This document shows positions 60,528-64,000 of a DNA stretch of 64,000 bases, piece after piece. Position 1 is the first letter of the stretch. Every line of letters begins with the position of its first letter. The notes below the pieces were generated by a model. The model was not told the DNA's origin and made no database searches. It was given only the letters and a program-made list of their open reading frames with translations. The stretch comes from Rhodobacter sp. Lineage in GTDB: Bacteria > Pseudomonadota > Alphaproteobacteria > Rhodobacterales > Rhodobacteraceae. A program made the translations under genes and the position numbers. The DNA lies in the NCBI GenBank assembly GCA_027490955.1, contig JAIXXB010000010.1:62001-126000 (forward strand), given 5' to 3'.

Positions 60528-61865
60528 CTAGCCCATCAGCTTTGCGGCGAGTTGGCTTTGCCGCGCAATCACCCGCGCCAAATCCAGCGTCGCCATCTGG
60601 CCCGCGCGCACCACGCGCCGCCCTTCAACGAAAAGATCACGCACGCGGGTAGGGCCGCACAGGATCAAGGCCGCGACAGGGTCCCACGCGCCAGCCGCCT
60701 CGATCCCCGAGACATCCCACAGCGCGATATCGGCACGTTTGCCCACAGCAATTGATCCGCAATCGCTGCGCCCCAAAACCTGCGCACCGCCCAAAGTGGC
60801 CAGTTCCAATGCTGCGCGGGCAGAAAAAGCATCCGCCCCCAGCGTCACACGCTGCAAAAGCAGGGCCTGCCGCGCCTCGGCGATCAGATTGCCCGCATCA
60901 TTGCTGGCTGACCCGTCCACGCCAAGGCCGACCTTCACCCCCGCATCGCGCATCGCCCGCAAGGGGGCCACGCCCGAGCCAAGGCGGCAGTTGGAACAGG
61001 GGCAATGCGCAACACCCGTGCCTGTGCGGGCAAACAGGTCAATCTCGGCACTGTCCAGTTTCACGCAATGCGCGTGCCAAACATCGGCCCCTGTCCAACC
61101 CAAATCTTCGGCATATTGGCCAGGCCGGCAGCCAAACTGCGCCAGCGAATAGGCGATATCTTCGTCATTTTCGGCCAGATGCGTGTGCAGCATCACACCC
61201 TTGTCGCGCGCCAGCAGCGCCGCATCGCGCATCAAGTCACGCGATACAGAAAAGGGCGAGCAGGGCGCAATCCCCACCCGCACCATCGCGCCATCAGCAT
61301 CATTGTGATAGGCATCAATCACGCGGATGCAGTCATTCAAAATTGCATCCTCTTGCTCGACCAAACTGTCAGGGGGCAGACCGCCCGCGCTTTGCCCTAT
61401 GCTCATCGCCCCGCGCGTGGGGTGAAACCGCAGACCCACCTCGCCCGCAGCCGCAATCGTGTCATCCAGCCGCGCGCCATTGGGAAACAGATACAGATGG
61501 TCAGATGTCAGCGTGCATCCCGACAGCGCCAGTTCGGCAAGCCCAACTTGGGCAGAAACAAACATCTCCTCTGGCCCAAAACGCGCCCATATCGGGTATA
61601 GGGTTTTCAGCCAGCCAAACAGCAGCGCATCTTGGCCCGCAGGCACGGCGCGGGTCAGGGTTTGATACAGATGATGGTGCGTATTCACCAAACCTGGGGT
61701 CACAACACAGCCGCGCGCGGCCACCACCTCGCCCGCTGTGGCCAAGCCCTGCCCAACTGCGGCTATCACCCCATCACGGATCAGCACATCACCGCCCGCA
61801 ATCTCGCGCCGCGCGCCGTCCATGGTCACAACCACATCCGCGCCCTTGATCAGAATCTCTTGCAT
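60528..61865 (-). CDS. 8-oxoguanine deaminase
   Basis: Zn-dependent amidohydrolase of the ATZ/TRZ subgroup, 445 residues. Metal ligands: VNTHHHLYQTLTRA near 60-73 (HxH), LHTHLAEND near 220, WHAHCVKL near 250 and GLGVDGSASNDAGNLI near 320 (Asp). The block PAGQDALLFGWLKTLYPIW is typical of the 8-oxoguanine/hydroxyatrazine-type deaminases. It converts 8-oxoguanine to urate, cleaning up oxidised purines; a related pterin or triazine substrate is possible. Confidence 0.82.
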   Translation of the reverse strand: MQEILIKGADVVVTMDGARREIAGGDVLIRDGVIAAVGQGLATAGEVVAARGCVVTPGLVNTHHHLYQTLTRAVPAGQDALLFGWLKTLYPIWARFGPEEMFVSAQVGLAELALSGCTLTSDHLYLFPNGARLDDTIAAAGEVGLRFHPTRGAMSIGQSAGGLPPDSLVEQEDAILNDCIRVIDAYHNDADGAMVRVGIAPCSPFSVSRDLMRDAALLARDKGVMLHTHLAENDEDIAYSLAQFGCRPGQYAEDLGWTGADVWHAHCVKLDSAEIDLFARTGTGVAHCPCSNCRLGSGVAPLRAMRDAGVKVGLGVDGSASNDAGNLIAEARQALLLQRVTLGADAFSARAALELATLGGAQVLGRSDCGSIAVGKRADIALWDVSGIEAAGAWDPVAALILCGPTRVRDLFVEGRRVVRAGQMATLDLARVIARQSQLAAKLMG

Positions 61866-62048
61866 ATCGCCTCCGCCTTGCCCGTTCGGAGGATGACATT
61901 CACCTGACAGAAGCGGGCCAAGGACTCAGGTGCGCGGGCAGAATAGCAAAACTATTTCCGCCCGAAAGCCCTTTCATATTGCGGCCAATATCATGGGGGC
62001 AGCCCTGTTACGCCCCGCGTTGCAGGCAAGGGGGCTGGGCCCGATCCG

Positions 62049-62843
62049 TTATCCGTTCAGCAGGGCCATTGCCTGCGCGTGAATATCGCGGTTGGCGGCG
62101 GCAAGTATCTGCCCGCCGTCATGGGCAGGGCCGCCTTGCCAATTGGTCACCACACCGCCTGCGGCCGTGATGACAGCAATGGGGGCCTGCACGTCATAGG
62201 GTTGCAAACCCGCCTCGATCACCAGATCAATCTGCCCCGCTGCGATCAGCGCATAGGCATAGCAATCTGTGCCATAGCGGGTCAGCTTGGCCTGTGCCGC
62301 CACACGGCGAAAGGCGGCAGCTTCGGCGGGTGTGCCCACTTCGGGAAAGGTGGAAAACAAAATCGCATCAGCCAGCGCGCGGGCGGGGCGGGTTTTCAAG
62401 GGCCGCTGGCCCAAGGGGCCATGTGTCACCGCACGGCCAAGCCCACCTTCAAAACGCTCGCCAATAAAGGGTTGGTCGATAATGCCGTAAATCGGCCCCT
62501 CAGCGCTGCGCAGCGAAATCAACACACCCCATGTCGGCGCACCAGCAAGATAGCTGCGCGTGCCGTCAATGGGGTCAAGCACCCATGTCAGGCCCGATGT
62601 CCCCGCCTTTGGCCCAAACTCTTCGCCCAAAATCGCATCATCAGGGCGGCGGGTGGCCAAAATCTCGCGCATCCGCTGTTCGGACAGGCGATCTGCAATT
62701 GTCACAGGGTCAAATCGCCCAATCTCTTTGTTATCCGCCGCCAAGCCTTCGCTGCGAAAATGCTGCAACGTGGCCACGCGCGCGGCGTCAGCCAAGGCAT
62801 GGGCTGTGGCAAAGATATCATCGCATTCGGCCGCAGTCAGCAT
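62049..62843 (-). CDS. hisN: histidinol-phosphatase, inositol monophosphatase family
   Basis: Mg2+-dependent phosphatase of the IMPase fold, 264 residues. Metal-binding motifs: GEEFG near 70, WVLDPIDGTRSYLAG near 84-98 and the C-terminal YDVQAPIAVITAAGG near 210. In alphaproteobacteria this subgroup dephosphorylates histidinol phosphate. The start at 62843 is preferred; an in-frame ATG lies 12 bases upstream. It is downstream of, and co-directional with, the XRE regulator. Confidence 0.82.
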   Translation of the reverse strand: MLTAAECDDIFATAHALADAARVATLQHFRSEGLAADNKEIGRFDPVTIADRLSEQRMREILATRRPDDAILGEEFGPKAGTSGLTWVLDPIDGTRSYLAGAPTWGVLISLRSAEGPIYGIIDQPFIGERFEGGLGRAVTHGPLGQRPLKTRPARALADAILFSTFPEVGTPAEAAAFRRVAAQAKLTRYGTDCYAYALIAAGQIDLVIEAGLQPYDVQAPIAVITAAGGVVTNWQGGPAHDGGQILAAANRDIHAQAMALLNG

Positions 62844-62862
62844 AGCATGCCCCAAATAAAAA

Positions 62863-62890
62863 CCCCTGCACGCCGCATAGGCTGCAGGGG
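62863..62890 (-). terminator. terminator of the XRE regulator gene
   Basis: CCCCTGCA (62863-62870) pairs with TGCAGGGG (62883-62890). On the minus strand the stem is followed by TTTTTATTT, 27 bases after the stop codon. Confidence 0.85.
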
Positions 62891-62917
62891 CGAATGGGTC
62901 AAGCGATAGCTGCGCGA

Positions 62918-63277
62918 TCAGGCCGCTTCGGACAAAACGCGCGCAAGGTCAAACAGACGGCGGCGCTGCGCTTCGGGAATGGAATAGTACGAGCGCACCA
63001 AATCCATGGCTTCTTTATCTGCCATGATATCAGCCTGCGCAGGTGCAGGCGCGCTACCTTCGCTGAGACCTTCAAAAAAGAAGGAAATCTCAACACCCAA
63101 GGTTTCTGCGATATCCCACAGACGCGATGCAGAAACGCGGTTCATGCCCGTCTCATATTTCTGAATCTGTTGGAATTTAATGCCAACTTTATCGGCAAGT
63201 TGCTGCTGCGTCATGCCGATCATCCAGCGACGATGGCGTATACGTTTTCCAACATGTATATCGACAGGGTGCTTCAT
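62918..63277 (-). CDS. XRE-family transcriptional regulator
   Basis: 119-residue single-domain regulator. The helix-turn-helix is at about 10-65 (GKRIRHRRWMIGMTQQQLAD, then KFQQIQKYETGMNRVSASRL), and a C-terminal tail (DLVRSYYSIPEAQRRRLFDLAR) probably dimerises. This type is conserved across alphaproteobacteria, often stress- or cell-cycle-linked; no specific targets can be named. Its upstream region is unusually AT-rich. Confidence 0.85.
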   Translation of the reverse strand: MKHPVDIHVGKRIRHRRWMIGMTQQQLADKVGIKFQQIQKYETGMNRVSASRLWDIAETLGVEISFFFEGLSEGSAPAPAQADIMADKEAMDLVRSYYSIPEAQRRRLFDLARVLSEAA

Positions 63278-63701
63278 TTGGTTTCCGTTGCTAAATTTCT
63301 TTACAACCCTAGCGCCGTGAAATCACATTTTTCTATATGCGCTTACGCATTACAAAACTAAACTAAAGTTTCAATTAAATATACTTTGGTATAGTATTTT
63401 GCCGGTGTTTGTATGCAAACCAGCTAAAATGCAAGCAATCACGTTGGAACAGCTTACCCAAGGGATCAATCTACCCATGGGTGTTTACGTTACGTCAACT
63501 GCTTTGTGCCCAAGGAAATGCGTCGGAAAAGCCGACAAATGCCTGATTTTTTGGCAGTTTACAAACAACCCCACCAAAAGGCATTAGGCGGGAACCGGTT
63601 CTGCAGGTAAAATGTGGCAGTGTTGCGCGCCTTGCTTTGCATGATTCGCTGCGAAGGCAGGCGAAGCACACAGGCGCAAGATCAATGTGGGGTTGAATGT
63701 A
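63278..63701. other. AT-rich intergenic region between the XRE regulator and the oxidoreductase gene
   Basis: The left part (about 63280-63400) is markedly AT-rich and should hold the regulator's promoter. A small dyad TATAC-TTTG-GTATA lies at 63380-63393 and could be an operator. The right part (63400-63700) has only short reading frames without family features; no gene is called. Confidence 0.5.
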
Positions 63702-64000
63702 ATGAAGGCGTGGCAAATCAATGCCCTAAACGCAGCCCTGACCTGTGTTCAGGTGCCAATTCCCCAGCCCGCCACGGGTGAGGTGCTTATCAAAGTTGCC
63801 GCCTGCGCGCTAAATCACGCAGACCTTCTTATTCAATCGGGCCGCTATCAAGAACGGCCCAGTTTTCCCGTGACTTTGGGTATAGAGATTGCGGGCACAG
63901 TGCAGGCGCTGGGCCGCGATACACAAGGCCCTGCCATCGGCACACGGGTGGCCGCCTTTATCGGCACAGGCGGCTTGGCCGAAGCAGCCATTGCCCCCGT
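63702..64000 (+). CDS. NADPH:quinone oxidoreductase, zinc-type alcohol dehydrogenase family (5' part)
   Basis: The first 99 residues of a medium-chain dehydrogenase/reductase; the gene runs off the right edge. The GroES-like N-terminal domain is recognisable: PQPATGEVLIKVAACALNHAD near 22-42, LLIQSGRYQERPSFPVTLG near 43-61 and IEIAGTVQALG near 62-72. The pattern is that of quinone oxidoreductases (zinc-free members) acting on quinones or enones. The catalytic and NADPH domains are outside the window. Confidence 0.85.
   Translation, partial: MKAWQINALNAALTCVQVPIPQPATGEVLIKVAACALNHADLLIQSGRYQERPSFPVTLGIEIAGTVQALGRDTQGPAIGTRVAAFIGTGGLAEAAIAP

Noticed and set aside
63399-63587. A 62-residue plus-strand reading frame upstream of the quinone oxidoreductase
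   Set aside because: No ribosome binding site, family feature or link to neighbours; treated as intergenic.

Overview
This window looks like a stretch of chromosome from a marine-type alphaproteobacterium of the family Rhodobacteraceae (Roseobacter group is plausible; the species cannot be fixed from sequence alone). The reasons are the GC-rich coding style, the Rhodobacterales-type intergenic hairpins ending in a GAGGATATTTGG motif, the soxBDAG-style, gmaS and mgsABC gene order, and the general gene content. No tRNA, rRNA, CRISPR array or phage was seen. The left edge lies just before a carboxypeptidase gene and the right edge cuts a quinone oxidoreductase gene.

Layout. 0-12.8 kb is housekeeping: a SPOR-tailed D,D-carboxypeptidase, a small lipoprotein, hemF, a LysE exporter, hemE, an operon of a TesA-like esterase, a GlcD-like flavoprotein and an MFS protein, a divergent YbbA/YbbP-type ABC pair, and a solitary inositol dehydrogenase gene with a GGAA-N6-TTCC operator. 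12.8-14.2 kb is an IS110-family element; its 5' non-coding part folds into three successive stem-loops, two with large internal loops, as expected of a bridge RNA. 14.2-21.5 kb holds macAB, a degenerate beta-lactamase-fold protein, a CbiX/SirB chelatase, an aldo/keto reductase and an amino-acid-oxidase-like flavoprotein.

21.6-51 kb is a methylated-amine island. Tmm oxidises trimethylamine to the N-oxide. Tdm cleaves the N-oxide to dimethylamine and formaldehyde. DmmDABC demethylates dimethylamine to methylamine. GmaS and MgsABC move methylamine onto glutamate, giving gamma-glutamylmethylamide and then N-methylglutamate. A soxBDAG-like heterotetramer, read here as N-methylglutamate dehydrogenase MgdABCD, finishes the route to glutamate, NADH and a C1 unit. 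A dimethylglycine-dehydrogenase-like protein, two APC permeases (one co-transcribed with three tiny membrane proteins), an EamA exporter, a GlxA-type and an XRE-cupin regulator sit within it. Similar TTTTC-N6-GAAAA inverted repeats lie 77-108 bases upstream of tmm, dmmD and mgsA, and one lies in front of the XRE-cupin gene, suggesting one regulon.

51-64 kb returns to ordinary functions: znuABC with zur and a Zur box, galM, an MFS transporter, a DUF1993 protein, a hemerythrin protein, an ACT protein, argF and argD, an 8-oxoguanine deaminase, hisN, an XRE regulator and the truncated oxidoreductase.

The least explained items are the three-small-protein/APC permease operon, the unrecognised membrane pair after it, the bridge-RNA-like locus, the cysteine-free delta subunit of the sox-like complex, and a cupin gene broken by one nonsense codon.
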